A DNA stretch of 64,000 nucleotides from Massilia sp. Leaf139 (lineage in GTDB: Bacteria; Pseudomonadota; Gammaproteobacteria; Burkholderiales; Burkholderiaceae_D). The stretch is from contig NZ_LMOJ01000026.1 of the NCBI RefSeq assembly GCF_001424165.1, positions 62,001 to 126,000 of the forward strand, written 5' to 3'. The translations under genes and the position numbers were made by a program. Position 1 is the stretch's first letter. The number at the start of each line of letters is the position of its first letter. Under the pieces are notes generated by a model. It saw only the letters and a list, made by a program, of their open reading frames with translations, ran no database searches and was not told where the DNA came from. Positions 22,070 through 31,187 of this stretch are shown here, piece by piece.

Positions 22070-22240
22070 TGCGTTCCGGCGTCGGGAATCGAATCCGCGG
22101 ACGGCACGGACGCGGGGCGAGCGGGGGTTTCGAGCGGCGCAGCGGCGAGCCCGCGAGCGACGTTGCGCCTCCGGGCGCAACGGCTCTCCGATTCGCCTGA
22201 CTTAGGAAAATCGCGCAGCGATTTTCTGCAGTGGTGCTCG
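22070..22240. other. Non-coding segment with an inverted T-arm remnant and hairpins
   Basis: On the minus strand, 22079-22097 reads GCGGATTCGATTCCCGACG, nearly identical to the tmRNA T-arm (GCGGGTTCGATTCCCGCCG) but inverted relative to ssrA. Further on are two short hairpins: TTGCGCCTCCGGGCGCAA and GAAAATCGCGCAGCGATTTTC. No coding gene fits. It looks like residue of an attachment-site event or a dispersed repeat at the tmRNA hotspot; this is inference. Confidence 0.4.
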
Positions 22241-22248
22241 CGCACCCG

Positions 22249-25176
22249 TCACACCACCGGCACCCCCACCGCCCGCAAGGCCTCCGCCACCCGCGCCGCC
22301 GCGATCGCATGATTTGCCCGCTTCGTCTCCCCCGCGAAATGCAGCCCGAACACCGGCATCTCCTTCCCGGCCCCGCTGGCCAAAATCGGCGAGCCCGAAG
22401 CCCCGCCGAAAGTGGTCGCATCATGCCCGAACACCCACTCCCGCGTATCGCGCTTGTCCGTCGCCATGGCCTGGGTAAAGCGTCCTGGCGCCAGGCGCTT
22501 GAAGCCGAACAGGTTGCCGAACAGCGTGGCCGTCACGAAGGCCCAGTCGACGCTGGCATTGTCCTCGGACGACCGTGGGCGGCCGGGAAAGCCGATGGTA
22601 TAGACCGAGCTCACGCCGCCGGCGGCGAAGGCGGGCATGGCGTTGACCGTCACCGGGTGTTCGGGCAGCACGCTGTCGTCATCGATCGGTTCGATTCGCA
22701 GCACCGCGGCGTCCAGGAAGCCGAAACCGCGCCCGAAGCCGGCCGGTAGCCGCGCCTCGACCACCTTGAAGCGGTTGCGCGCCAGCCCGCCGGCCTCGCC
22801 GACGAAATCGATCTCCAGCCCGCCGTGGATGGTGAGCGTGGAATCCTGGCGCGTCATCGGGATGCCCAGCTTGGAGCGGGCGTCGTCGAGCACGTGGTAG
22901 TTGGTGAGGACGAAGCGCTGGTCGCGGTCGACCAGCGAACCCGTGCCAAGGAAGTTCGATGCATGGCCGCCCTTTGGCTGGATGCGTCCGATCGCGCGCG
23001 CCGTCTTCCGGATCTGGTCGCGCGCGTCCCGTATCTGCTCTTCCCAGATGCCATAGAAGGGATGGCTTGCGGGCGGCAGGCCGTCGTCGAGCAGGAAGCT
23101 GGGGCGCGAGCCGTCGGCGACGATGATCGCTTCCAGCGCGCCCAGCTCGTCGGTGTCGACGTCGTGCGACGGGTCGCGATCCATCACCAGCAGCTTGCGC
23201 AGGGCGCGGTCGCCGTGCAGGTACAGGGTTTCCAGCGCCTGGCGGAAGGCCTGCGGATCGCCTCGCTCGCGCTCGGGCACTGCGCGGGCGATCTGGTCGA
23301 TCTGCGCCAGCATGGTGTCGGGATCGGGCAGCGGTGCGTCGGGCGGCAGACTGCTCTCCTCCAGCAGCATGCTCTCCAGGCCGCCACGTTCGGCGGCGGG
23401 TGCCAAGGGCAGCTGGCGCGCGGCGAGGATGCGGCGCCTTGCCTGCACCTCGGCCGGCGCGGCCGGCGGCGCTTGCAGCTTGGGCGGCAAGCGCAGTGCC
23501 GGCGCCGCCACGCGCATGGGCTCGGGCGTGGATGTGGGCGCGGGTTCGGCGATGGCCGTTGCCGTCGCCGGCGCACCTGCCGCCGGCGCCAAGGCGGCAG
23601 CCGGCGCCAGGCCCAGTGCCGCGGCCAGCGCCCGCGACGGCGCGTCGTCGGGTGCCTGGGCGCTTTCGAGCAGGGTGCCGCCGCTGCGCACGCGTCCGCG
23701 CAGCACCAGCAGGCTGGCCTCGGCGCCATGGCGCACCCAGTCGATCTGCGCCTCGGGCGGCGCGAACGCGCTCTCGAGGGCGAAGCCGCGGATCGAGCGA
23801 TCCAGCGGACGCCGGCACTCGGCGATCTCCGGCCCCTCGGTGTCGCGCCCGGCATCGAAGCCGGCCTGCAGCAGGGCCAGCGCATCGACGATGCCCGGCC
23901 CCATGCTGTAGACGTCCCAGCCGTCCTGCGGCGTCCGGGCCGTGGCTTGCAGCAGGCGCCGGAACAGGTGCTGCACCGAGGTGCGCTGGGCACGCGCCGC
24001 GGCGACCACGTCGGCGCGGCCGTGGAAGGCGAGCCAGCAGGCGGCCACGCCGGCGGTCAGGGCGACGGCGAAACTGGTGCCCTGCCCCTGGCCGGCCGCT
24101 CCGTCCTGGGCAGTGGCGCGGTAGACGTTCTGCGCCGGCGCCGCGATATCGACGTCGGGCCCGCGGCAGCTGCCGCGCCAGCGCAGGTCGTCGTAGTCGG
24201 TGCCGGCCACAGCGATGCAGTCGTCGAAGCGCGCCGGCCAGACGACGAAGTCGATGCAGTTGCCGGCCGCGGCCAGCACGATGACGTCGGCCGCGACGGC
24301 GCGCTCCACCGCCCGCTGCAGGGCGAACGAATAGATACCGCCGAGCGACATGGTGATCACGTCGGCGCCCTCGTCCACCGCGCGGTCGATGGCCTGCGCC
24401 ACCGTCGTCTGCGACAGGCGCATCACGCTGTGGATGGCGCGGATCGGCAGGTGGCGCGCGCGCGGCGCCGAACCGTGCACCACGCCGGGCGCGCCGCTGA
24501 CGACGACGCTGGCGGTGCCGGTGCCGTGCCCGCGCGTGCCGGGATAATCCATGGGGTCGGTGGCGTCGTTCGGGCGCGCCGGATCCATCAGGTTGATGCC
24601 GCCGCCGGAAAGCACGTCGCGCAGCTCCGGATGGCCGGTCACGCCGGTGTCGGGCTGGGCGATGACGATGCCTTCGCCGCGCGCGGGCCGCGCCATGCTG
24701 TCGGCGTAGTCCCAGGCTTCGCGCGCGCGGATGCGCTTCAAGGCCCAGTCCTTCTCCGCTTCGATGCGCGGTTCCGGATCGGCCCAGCAGCCGGGCATCA
24801 GCTGCGCCGCCGATTCCTCGATATCGGGCGCGACCGGGGCGCCGGGGTCGGCCGGCATCACGGCATGGAAGATTTCCGGTTCCGCGAGCGGCAGCCCGAG
24901 TTCGCTCTCCAAGGCGCGTGCGGCATCAAAAGCCCAGGCCGAGTCGACGATCGTCCGTCCCGGAAAGCTGAGCACCAGGTCGCCCGGCGCCAGCGCCGAC
25001 AGCGGCGCGACCGTGCACGGCAGCGGCGCCAGCGTGGCCGCGATCCTGGCCTTCAGCTCGGCCAGGTTGCGATCCTCGGGCACCGGCAGATAGAACCGCG
25101 CCGGCATGTCTGGCGCCGCGGCGGTCGCCGCTTCGACAGCCATGCGGGCGGACCTCGTCACCACCTGCTGGTTCAT
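22249..25176 (-). CDS. Double protease: subtilisin (S8) domain plus trypsin-like (S1) domain
   Basis: 975 residues. The N-terminal half is an S8 protease with catalytic D176 (QPDTGV), H217 (RGHGTGT), oxyanion N306 (AAGN) and S368 (GTSFAV). A Pro/Ala-rich linker (~520-600) ends in RGGLESMLLEES. The C-terminal third is a trypsin/V8-like protease with H761 (TNYHVLD), D822 (LDAAVLRI) and S927 (GGASGSP). All six catalytic residues are present. There is no recognisable signal peptide, so it is either cytoplasmic or exported by an unknown route. AGGAG precedes the ATG, and the upstream gene stops 12 bp before it. It is the last gene of a three-gene cassette whose proteins share GGLE motifs. Substrates are unknown. 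Confidence 0.85.
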   Translation of the reverse strand: MNQQVVTRSARMAVEAATAAAPDMPARFYLPVPEDRNLAELKARIAATLAPLPCTVAPLSALAPGDLVLSFPGRTIVDSAWAFDAARALESELGLPLAEPEIFHAVMPADPGAPVAPDIEESAAQLMPGCWADPEPRIEAEKDWALKRIRAREAWDYADSMARPARGEGIVIAQPDTGVTGHPELRDVLSGGGINLMDPARPNDATDPMDYPGTRGHGTGTASVVVSGAPGVVHGSAPRARHLPIRAIHSVMRLSQTTVAQAIDRAVDEGADVITMSLGGIYSFALQRAVERAVAADVIVLAAAGNCIDFVVWPARFDDCIAVAGTDYDDLRWRGSCRGPDVDIAAPAQNVYRATAQDGAAGQGQGTSFAVALTAGVAACWLAFHGRADVVAAARAQRTSVQHLFRRLLQATARTPQDGWDVYSMGPGIVDALALLQAGFDAGRDTEGPEIAECRRPLDRSIRGFALESAFAPPEAQIDWVRHGAEASLLVLRGRVRSGGTLLESAQAPDDAPSRALAAALGLAPAAALAPAAGAPATATAIAEPAPTSTPEPMRVAAPALRLPPKLQAPPAAPAEVQARRRILAARQLPLAPAAERGGLESMLLEESSLPPDAPLPDPDTMLAQIDQIARAVPERERGDPQAFRQALETLYLHGDRALRKLLVMDRDPSHDVDTDELGALEAIIVADGSRPSFLLDDGLPPASHPFYGIWEEQIRDARDQIRKTARAIGRIQPKGGHASNFLGTGSLVDRDQRFVLTNYHVLDDARSKLGIPMTRQDSTLTIHGGLEIDFVGEAGGLARNRFKVVEARLPAGFGRGFGFLDAAVLRIEPIDDDSVLPEHPVTVNAMPAFAAGGVSSVYTIGFPGRPRSSEDNASVDWAFVTATLFGNLFGFKRLAPGRFTQAMATDKRDTREWVFGHDATTFGGASGSPILASGAGKEMPVFGLHFAGETKRANHAIAAARVAEALRAVGVPVV

Positions 25177-25188
25177 GCGCTTCTCCTT

Positions 25189-27213
25189 CTAGTCCGTAAA
25201 GACCCGCAAGCCGAGCAAACCGTCCATGGCCGGCGAATGGATGCCGTCGGCCCAGCCGAGCACGCTGGCCTGGCGCCTGACGAGGGCGGCGCGGGTAATC
25301 GGGCCGACCAGCCGCGAATTATCCGGCGCCAGGCCAAGGGCCGCCTGCAGCGCCGCCACGCGCTCGCCTTTGGAGCCGTGCCGCAGGCGGCGCAGCGAGG
25401 CCGGATCGGTGCCCGCGGTGCGCACGCGGGTCGCTGCCGCTGCGTCGAGTCCGGTCAGCAGCATCAGTGAAAACAGCTCGCCGTGATGCGCGCGATCCAG
25501 CCCCGAGGCGGCGCGGAAATCGCGCCAGACGCCGGAATGGCTGCCGCCGGCAAAGCGGCCCGGCAGCGTCAGGCAACCGGCCGACGAGAAGCCCTCGGAT
25601 AACTGCCCCGGATGGATGTTGTCGGCGGGCGTGGCGACCAGGAAGGGATCGAAGCGGTCGTACTGCAGATCGGCGATCGAGCGCAGCACCAGCACCCGCG
25701 AGGCGCCCGTGGCGCTGTTCGAGAGCCGCAGCACGGTCGGAATCTCGCCCGCCTGCCCTGCCCTGTGCGTGCCGACCGCATAGGTGTAGCAGCCGGTCGG
25801 CAGCATGTTGCCGGTCAGGTTGGCGGGCGCCGTGCCCTGGCTGGCCAGCGTGAAGCAGCGGAACACGTAATGGGCATTCGGCACGGTCGATGCCGGGAAG
25901 GCCGACAGGCGCCGCCGGTCGCGGTCGTAGGCGCCCATCACGCAGCGGAAATTGCGGTGATCCGGGCGCTGGTCGGTGACGACGATGGACGCCGCGTCGA
26001 CCTGCGCGCCGCCGGGCAGCGCCGCGCCGCGCAGTGCGAACAGCAGCCGGCCGGACTGGGTGAAGAACGCATTCGCTTCGATCAGCAGGTCGAGGTCGGC
26101 CGGGGTCAGCTCGAAGCTGCTGAAGGCGGCAGTGCGGTCGAGGTGGCGGTAGTCGGGATGCTCGTCGTCGCGCGGGTTCCAGTGCACATTGGCGGCGCTG
26201 AGCGACCCCGATTCGAGTCCGTCGTCGGGCTGGTAAGGCGGCGCGGGCGGCTGGTCTTCCTGCTCGTCGCGCTCGTCCGTTTCATCACTCGGTTCGACCG
26301 GCAGATCCTCGTGCTGTTCCGCGCTGCCGGGCGCACCTTCGAGCACGCTGCCTTCGAGCCCGCCCTCCTGCTGCTCGCGGTTCAGGCTTTCCAGCGTGCC
26401 GCGCTCCTGCAAGCCGCTTTCGAACAGCACGGCCTCGTCCTCGCGACGCCGGGCCAGGCTCGATTCGCTGCCCCAGATCCGTTTCATCGCGCGCAGCAGG
26501 CCGGGCACGCGCGCCAGTTCCCGCGGCTCGCCCGAGCGCACCGCCGCGCCGATGGCGCGCATTTCCGCGAAGCGCTCGCCCTCGGCGCGGAAGGCGGCGC
26601 CGCGGTTGAACAGCAGGCTGAGGAGCGCGGCGCGGCAGTGCGGATGCAGCGCCGCCACCTCGGGCAGCGCCCGGTACAGCTGCCCCAGCAAGCGCGGCAG
26701 CTTGGCGCCCTCGAACTGTTCGATCGCGACCGGCCAGGGCACGACGATGTCGGCCAGGCGCCGCACCAGTTCCTTGGCGCGCCCGACTTTCAGCGCGCGG
26801 TCGGGTGCGACGGTTTTAAAACCGACCACGCCGCCCAGGCGTTCGAGATCGGCCGCCCCGAGCCGGCCGCCCCACTCCTCGAGGAAGGGGCCGCGCTCGT
26901 GGTAGCCGAGGTCGAAGCCGCAGCCGATGGTGATCCCGGAGGCGTAGCCGGGCCAGATCGGCCTGCCCTTGATCACCCCCTCGTAATAGGATCGGCCGCC
27001 GGTTTCCCAGCGCACGATCAGGGTGTAGCCCGCGTTGGAGATCGCGTCGCGCCAGTCGGCCGGGGCCTGGGCGTTCTCAAGCCCGCCAGACTCAAGGACA
27101 GGCGGCGGCAAGGGAGGAGCCGGATCTTCGCGGTAGGCCGCCGATTCCTCGACCATCGCATCGGTGATACCGGCCAGCAGCCGGCACGACAGTACATCGC
27201 TTGGGGTTTGCAT
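25189..27213 (-). CDS. Muramidase-like / L,D-transpeptidase-like fusion protein
   Basis: 674 residues. Residues ~53-250 resemble lysozyme-like muramidases of the GH24/pesticin type (RWETGG with candidate acid E70; ASGITIGCGFDLGY at 91-104). An acidic, repeat-bearing linker (~262-340) carries GGLE and LES motifs. Residues ~370-590 end in an L,D-transpeptidase-like centre, IHPG (H534) followed by FSSAGCLTL (C547). Residues ~605-665 resemble a peptidoglycan-binding domain (LRHGSKGERVAALQAALGL). No signal peptide is seen. The domain calls are from motifs only; cell-wall cutting is inferred. It is the middle gene of the cassette, with gaps of 36 and 12 bp. Confidence 0.65.
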   Translation of the reverse strand: MQTPSDVLSCRLLAGITDAMVEESAAYREDPAPPLPPPVLESGGLENAQAPADWRDAISNAGYTLIVRWETGGRSYYEGVIKGRPIWPGYASGITIGCGFDLGYHERGPFLEEWGGRLGAADLERLGGVVGFKTVAPDRALKVGRAKELVRRLADIVVPWPVAIEQFEGAKLPRLLGQLYRALPEVAALHPHCRAALLSLLFNRGAAFRAEGERFAEMRAIGAAVRSGEPRELARVPGLLRAMKRIWGSESSLARRREDEAVLFESGLQERGTLESLNREQQEGGLEGSVLEGAPGSAEQHEDLPVEPSDETDERDEQEDQPPAPPYQPDDGLESGSLSAANVHWNPRDDEHPDYRHLDRTAAFSSFELTPADLDLLIEANAFFTQSGRLLFALRGAALPGGAQVDAASIVVTDQRPDHRNFRCVMGAYDRDRRRLSAFPASTVPNAHYVFRCFTLASQGTAPANLTGNMLPTGCYTYAVGTHRAGQAGEIPTVLRLSNSATGASRVLVLRSIADLQYDRFDPFLVATPADNIHPGQLSEGFSSAGCLTLPGRFAGGSHSGVWRDFRAASGLDRAHHGELFSLMLLTGLDAAAATRVRTAGTDPASLRRLRHGSKGERVAALQAALGLAPDNSRLVGPITRAALVRRQASVLGWADGIHSPAMDGLLGLRVFTD

Positions 27214-27249
27214 GATCCAGTCTCCGCGCGTGGTGGTTGGGAGGCCGGC

Positions 27250-28062
27250 TCATGCAGGCAAGGCCAGCGGCGGCAGCGTGCGCAGATAGGCTTTCTGGAA
27301 AGCGCCGACGCGTGTCTGGATCTCGGGATGGAGCTGCGCCAACATGTCGGGATCGATGGTGAGCGTCGTCGACAGTTTGCGCAGCGTCGCCTCGGCCAGC
27401 CTGACCTTGACGAACAAGACCTGCGTCAGCTTCGACGTGGCTTCCAGCGCGAAGGCCATCATGGCCAGCGTGCAGCCGGCGCCCGTGTCTTCCTGGGCCA
27501 GCGCGATCTGGAAGCGCCCTGCTTTGGCGTGTTGCTGATCCCGGTTGAACAGGGTAATCCAGCCATTGTCGCTGCCCAGGCCTTTCAAGGCATTGAGTGT
27601 CGCCTTGACGACGGCCAGCGCGGCCGGCGCCGGGCCCAGCAGCACTGCTGCGACGGACAGGATCGCTTCGTGCGCCTCGACGCCGCGTCCGCTCGCCTCG
27701 TGCACGCTGAAACCCCGGTTTTCGATGACCCAGCCCAGGGTCGCGAGCACGTCGAAATAGGCTTTGTACCAGTCGTCGATCCGCTCGTGATCGGGGACGC
27801 TCTGGTTGGCGACCAGCTGCGCCAGCAGCAGCGAATCGGCGATCGCACGGCGCCGCGCCGGATCGACTCCCTTCAGGAAGGAGGTGACCCCGGATCCGAC
27901 CGCCACCGCCTGATCCTGGCCGGGATCGAGAAAGCCGGTAGTGGCCGATTCTTCGAAGGATTCGAGGCCGCCTTCCAATATCGACTCGCTCGGCAGTTCG
28001 ACCTGACGAATGAAGTCGAGCGCGCGCGGCAGCGCCTCGGATTTTGCATCGGGCGTATCCAT
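27250..28062 (-). CDS. Unknown helical protein, first gene of the protease/muramidase cassette
   Basis: 270 residues; I do not recognise the family. It starts MDTPDAKSEALPR, with AAGGAG exactly 6 nt before the ATG. Residues 26-39 hold the motif ESILEGGLESFEES shared with both downstream proteins. The rest is mostly helical with a hydrophobic stretch at ~134-163 (AILSVAAVLLGPAPAALAVV) that could insert in a membrane or form a core. No signal peptide, cysteine cluster or catalytic motif is visible. It could be an immunity/regulatory partner or a structural component. Confidence 0.7.
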   Translation of the reverse strand: MDTPDAKSEALPRALDFIRQVELPSESILEGGLESFEESATTGFLDPGQDQAVAVGSGVTSFLKGVDPARRRAIADSLLLAQLVANQSVPDHERIDDWYKAYFDVLATLGWVIENRGFSVHEASGRGVEAHEAILSVAAVLLGPAPAALAVVKATLNALKGLGSDNGWITLFNRDQQHAKAGRFQIALAQEDTGAGCTLAMMAFALEATSKLTQVLFVKVRLAEATLRKLSTTLTIDPDMLAQLHPEIQTRVGAFQKAYLRTLPPLALPA

Positions 28063-28346
28063 GCCTGTCTCCTTGCACACAGCGGTTGAACACCGAAACC
28101 ATGTTGCGGGGCGCGCATCCGGCCCGGCAAAGCGGCATCTGTGTACCTCGGGACTGCGGCAGGATGAATCGGGTTAGAGCGCCGATCGGCGATATCGTTC
28201 ACACCCGTTGCATCGCTTGTTTGGCGACCCATTGTTTCCGGACACTTCGTCTCAATTCGCTCCGGCCGACTGCGGATCAACCCGCTGTTCGGGACAGCCG
28301 TCACCGGTTATGATGCGGCGTCATCCTGAACGACATTGGAAACCAC

Positions 28347-28694
28347 ATGGACTTTGAATCCGCTAAACAGCTTTGCCGCAGCTTTCCCGGCGTGACCGAA
28401 GACACGAAATGGGATAACGACCTGGTGTTTTCGGTGGGCGAGAAGATGTTCGCCGTGACCAATCTCGGCGCGGCCACCGGCATGAGCTTCAAGGTCGACG
28501 ACGAGCGCTTCCTCGAGCTGACCGACCGCGCGGGCATCATCCCGGCGCCCTACCTGGCGCGTGCGAAATGGGTGTACGTGGAGAGTGCCGATGCGCTCGG
28601 CGACGAGGAAGCGGCGCAGTTGCTGCGCCGCTCGTACGAGCTGGTGTTCGGGAAGCTGACGAAGAAATTGCAAAGGGAGATAGGCGGGGTCTGA
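28347..28694 (+). CDS. MmcQ/YjbR family protein
   Basis: A 115-residue CyaY-like-fold protein with the family patterns FPGVTEDTKW near the N-terminus and YLARAKWVYVE in the middle. The family is annotated as DNA-binding, but its role is poorly known. It is a single gene, divergent from the accessory cassette across a 284-bp gap in which no clear promoter stood out. Confidence 0.85.
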   Translation: MDFESAKQLCRSFPGVTEDTKWDNDLVFSVGEKMFAVTNLGAATGMSFKVDDERFLELTDRAGIIPAPYLARAKWVYVESADALGDEEAAQLLRRSYELVFGKLTKKLQREIGGV

Positions 28695-28722
28695 TACCGC
28701 CTATCGTCACGCGCCCCGCGTT

Positions 28723-29349
28723 TCAGGACGAGGCGCCCATGTCCGCCATGTCCGGCGAAATCATCATCGCCTTGAGCAGGGCGTCGTTGAAGGCCGGGAT
28801 ATCGTCCGGCTTGCGGCTGGTGATGAGCTTTTCGTCGATCACGACTTCCTGGTCGACCCATTCGGCGCCGGCCTGCTTCATGTCGTCCTGAATCTCGGGC
28901 CAGCTCGTCAGGTGTTTCGACTCGGCGATGCCGGCGTCGATCAAGACCCAGGGGGCGTGGCAAATGGCGGCGATCGGCTTGTCCTCGGCATAGAAGTCGC
29001 GGATGAAGGCGATCGATTCCGGGCTTTTGCGCAGTTCCAGCGGATTCTGCTCGCCGCCCGGCAGCAGCAAGGCATCGAAGTCGCCCGGCTTGGCGTCGAC
29101 GATGCCCATTTCGACGGGGAAGGTGTCGCCCTTCTCGTCATGGTTCATGCCCTGCACGCTTTGCCCCACGCCCTTCGGCGAAATCAGGATCACCTGCGCG
29201 CCGTGCTGCTCGAGGAAGCTGCGCGGCTGCGTGTACTCGACCTGCTCGACGCCATCCGTCATCAGGACGGCAACCCGCTTCCCTTCCAGCGCCGGGCGGT
29301 TGGCCTTGATGTGCTCCGGCTCATGCACCTGTACCTGATCCAATTCCAT
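28723..29349 (-). CDS. DJ-1/PfpI family protein (type 1 glutamine amidotransferase-like)
   Basis: 208 residues with the nucleophile elbow AAICHAPW (C130, H131) and a conserved glutamate in VEYTQP (E38). It is closest in pattern to YhbO/PfpI/general stress protein 18, with proposed deglycase/stress roles. AGGAGG sits ideally before the ATG. It is convergent with the MmcQ gene. Confidence 0.88.
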   Translation of the reverse strand: MELDQVQVHEPEHIKANRPALEGKRVAVLMTDGVEQVEYTQPRSFLEQHGAQVILISPKGVGQSVQGMNHDEKGDTFPVEMGIVDAKPGDFDALLLPGGEQNPLELRKSPESIAFIRDFYAEDKPIAAICHAPWVLIDAGIAESKHLTSWPEIQDDMKQAGAEWVDQEVVIDEKLITSRKPDDIPAFNDALLKAMMISPDMADMGASS

Positions 29350-29486
29350 GTGACCTCCTCGATGTGATGGTGTGTGAATAATCTGACACCGATTCTAGGA
29401 GCACGCCCGCAGCCGCGGCGCGCGCTTCATGCGCCGCAACTGCCTAGCCTTGCGCGCGCTTCAGGCGGTGCGCCAGGGCGCCGCTT

Positions 29487-30380
29487 CTATGCCGCGCGCG
29501 GGTTGAACGCGAGATCGCGCGCCATCGCCTGGTAGAGCGCACGCGCCTTGTCGTTGTTGGCCGGCGGCAGCACGACGTCGAGGATCACGTACAGGTCGCC
29601 CGGCGTCTTCGCCGGAATGCCCTTGCCCTTCAGGCGCAGCTTGCGCCCGCTCTGCGAGCCGGCCGGCACGGTGATTTCGACCATGCCGTCGGGCGTCGGT
29701 ACCGACACGCTGCCGCCCAGCGCTGCTTCCCAGGGCGTGACCGGGACGTGTTCCGTCACGTGGGCGCCCTCGACCCGGTAGCGCGGGTCGGCGGCGAACT
29801 GCACCTCGAGATACAGGTCGCCCGCGGGCGCGCCACCGTGGCCCGGATGGCCCTGCCCCGCCAGGCGCAACTGCTGGCCGGGCGTCACGCCGCGCGGGAT
29901 GGTGACGCTGAGCGTCCTGTCCTGCACGCCGCCGCGGCCCGACCCCTGCGGCATGCGCAGGCTGATCGAGCGCGTGGCGCCGTGGTAGGCATCCATCAGG
30001 TCGATGGTGATGGCCGCGTGGATATCGTCGCCGCGCATCTCGAAGCCGCGGCGCGGGCGTCCCGCCTTGGCGAACAGGTCGGCGAAGAAATCGTCGGCGC
30101 CTGCGCCGCCGAACTCGAAATTGCTCCAGTCCGGCGCCGTGCCGTAGCCGCCGTGGGCCGCGCCGAAGCCGCGGCCGCGCGCGTCGTAGGCCGCGCGCTT
30201 GTCGGCATCGCCCAGTACCTCGTAGGCTTCGTTGAGTTCCTTGGTTTTCGCGTCCGCGTCGGCATGCCCGCTGATGTCGGGATGGTATTTGCGCACCAGC
30301 TTGCGGTAAGCCTTCTTGATCTCGTCCGCGGATGCTCCCTTGTCGACGCCAAGGGTCTGGTAATAGTCCTTGTTTTCCAC
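29487..30380 (-). CDS. cbpA: DnaJ-class co-chaperone, CbpA type
   Basis: 297 residues starting at GTG ([16 protein letters not shown]), with AGGAG 8 nt upstream. The J-domain at 1-70 has the HPD motif (KYHPDIS), then a Gly/Phe-rich stretch and two C-terminal substrate-binding domains ([22 protein letters not shown]). The zinc-finger domain of DnaJ is missing, which defines CbpA. It stimulates DnaK ATPase. No cbpM modulator gene follows. Confidence 0.9.
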   Translation of the reverse strand: MENKDYYQTLGVDKGASADEIKKAYRKLVRKYHPDISGHADADAKTKELNEAYEVLGDADKRAAYDARGRGFGAAHGGYGTAPDWSNFEFGGAGADDFFADLFAKAGRPRRGFEMRGDDIHAAITIDLMDAYHGATRSISLRMPQGSGRGGVQDRTLSVTIPRGVTPGQQLRLAGQGHPGHGGAPAGDLYLEVQFAADPRYRVEGAHVTEHVPVTPWEAALGGSVSVPTPDGMVEITVPAGSQSGRKLRLKGKGIPAKTPGDLYVILDVVLPPANNDKARALYQAMARDLAFNPRAA

Positions 30381-30647
30381 AAGCTTGCTCCTGGATGGGT
30401 TGATTTCTGCTTGTCTGTATATGGAGGCTGGGCGCCGATTTTCAACGCCGCCAAGGCCGCCGTACGGCTGTCGTTTTCCCCTCCTCCGCGCAAGAATGGC
30501 TTGCCGAAAATGCAAGCGCCGTCCTACACTGGCCCTTGCGGCACTGCCTCGTCCGCCAGGCGCGGACAGCGGCCGCAACGCGCCTGTGGCGCGGCGCTTG
30601 TCCGTTGTGTTGTCAAAACATGTCCTTAACATTTCTTGGGAGGCAGC

Positions 30648-31112
30648 ATGGGCACATCAGTCAAGACTCACCTGGATCACTTTGTCGCAAGCAATCACCG
30701 GAACATGGTCGCTTTCGCCGACGCGCTCGCCAGTTTCGATGCGGCGGCGATGCGCTCCGTGATCGACCGCATCGCCGAGAGCAAGCTGGTGACCAGCACT
30801 GCCAACCTGCTCAACACCTCGTCGGCGGCCCTGGGCGAATTCATCGAGCGGTTCAAGGGCGCCAGCGACTTTACGAAAATGATCGCGGGCCTCAGCATGA
30901 CCGGCGGCGGCGCCATGCTGTGGGCCGATGCCGCGGTGATCGTCATGCAGGGCGCGGTGAGTGCGGGAATCGCCGTGCTGTCGATCAAGGTGGTGGCGGC
31001 CCTCCTCATCCTGTACGGCATTTCGATCGCCCTGCCCGCGCTCTGGCGCCTGATCCGGCGCAAGCTGGACGACGAGTTCGACCGTTTCAAGGAAGCGTTG
31101 GAAAACGATTGA
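30648..31112 (+). CDS. Hypothetical membrane protein
   Basis: 154 residues, family not recognised. An amphipathic helical N-terminal half (1-78) is followed by two hydrophobic helices (about 79-104 and 107-132) and a charged tail ([18 protein letters not shown]). GGAGG precedes the ATG at 30648. It is transcribed toward the MATE gene with a 75-bp gap. Confidence 0.65.
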   Translation: MGTSVKTHLDHFVASNHRNMVAFADALASFDAAAMRSVIDRIAESKLVTSTANLLNTSSAALGEFIERFKGASDFTKMIAGLSMTGGGAMLWADAAVIVMQGAVSAGIAVLSIKVVAALLILYGISIALPALWRLIRRKLDDEFDRFKEALEND

Positions 31113-31187
31113 GACGGGGACGGCACGGCGCGTTCGCGGACTGATCAGGAAGACAGTAAAATCAGGGGTTTCGGCCCCTGTTTCATC

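Noticed and set aside
21907-22424. Small peptides such as GGGNRTRV or ESNPRTARTRG over the tmRNA 3' end
   Set aside because: They come from the tmRNA T-arm/acceptor and its terminator, a well-known annotation artefact.
22249-28062. Phage lysis or prophage module
   Set aside because: No holin, spanin, structural, integrase or repressor genes accompany the muramidase-like protein.
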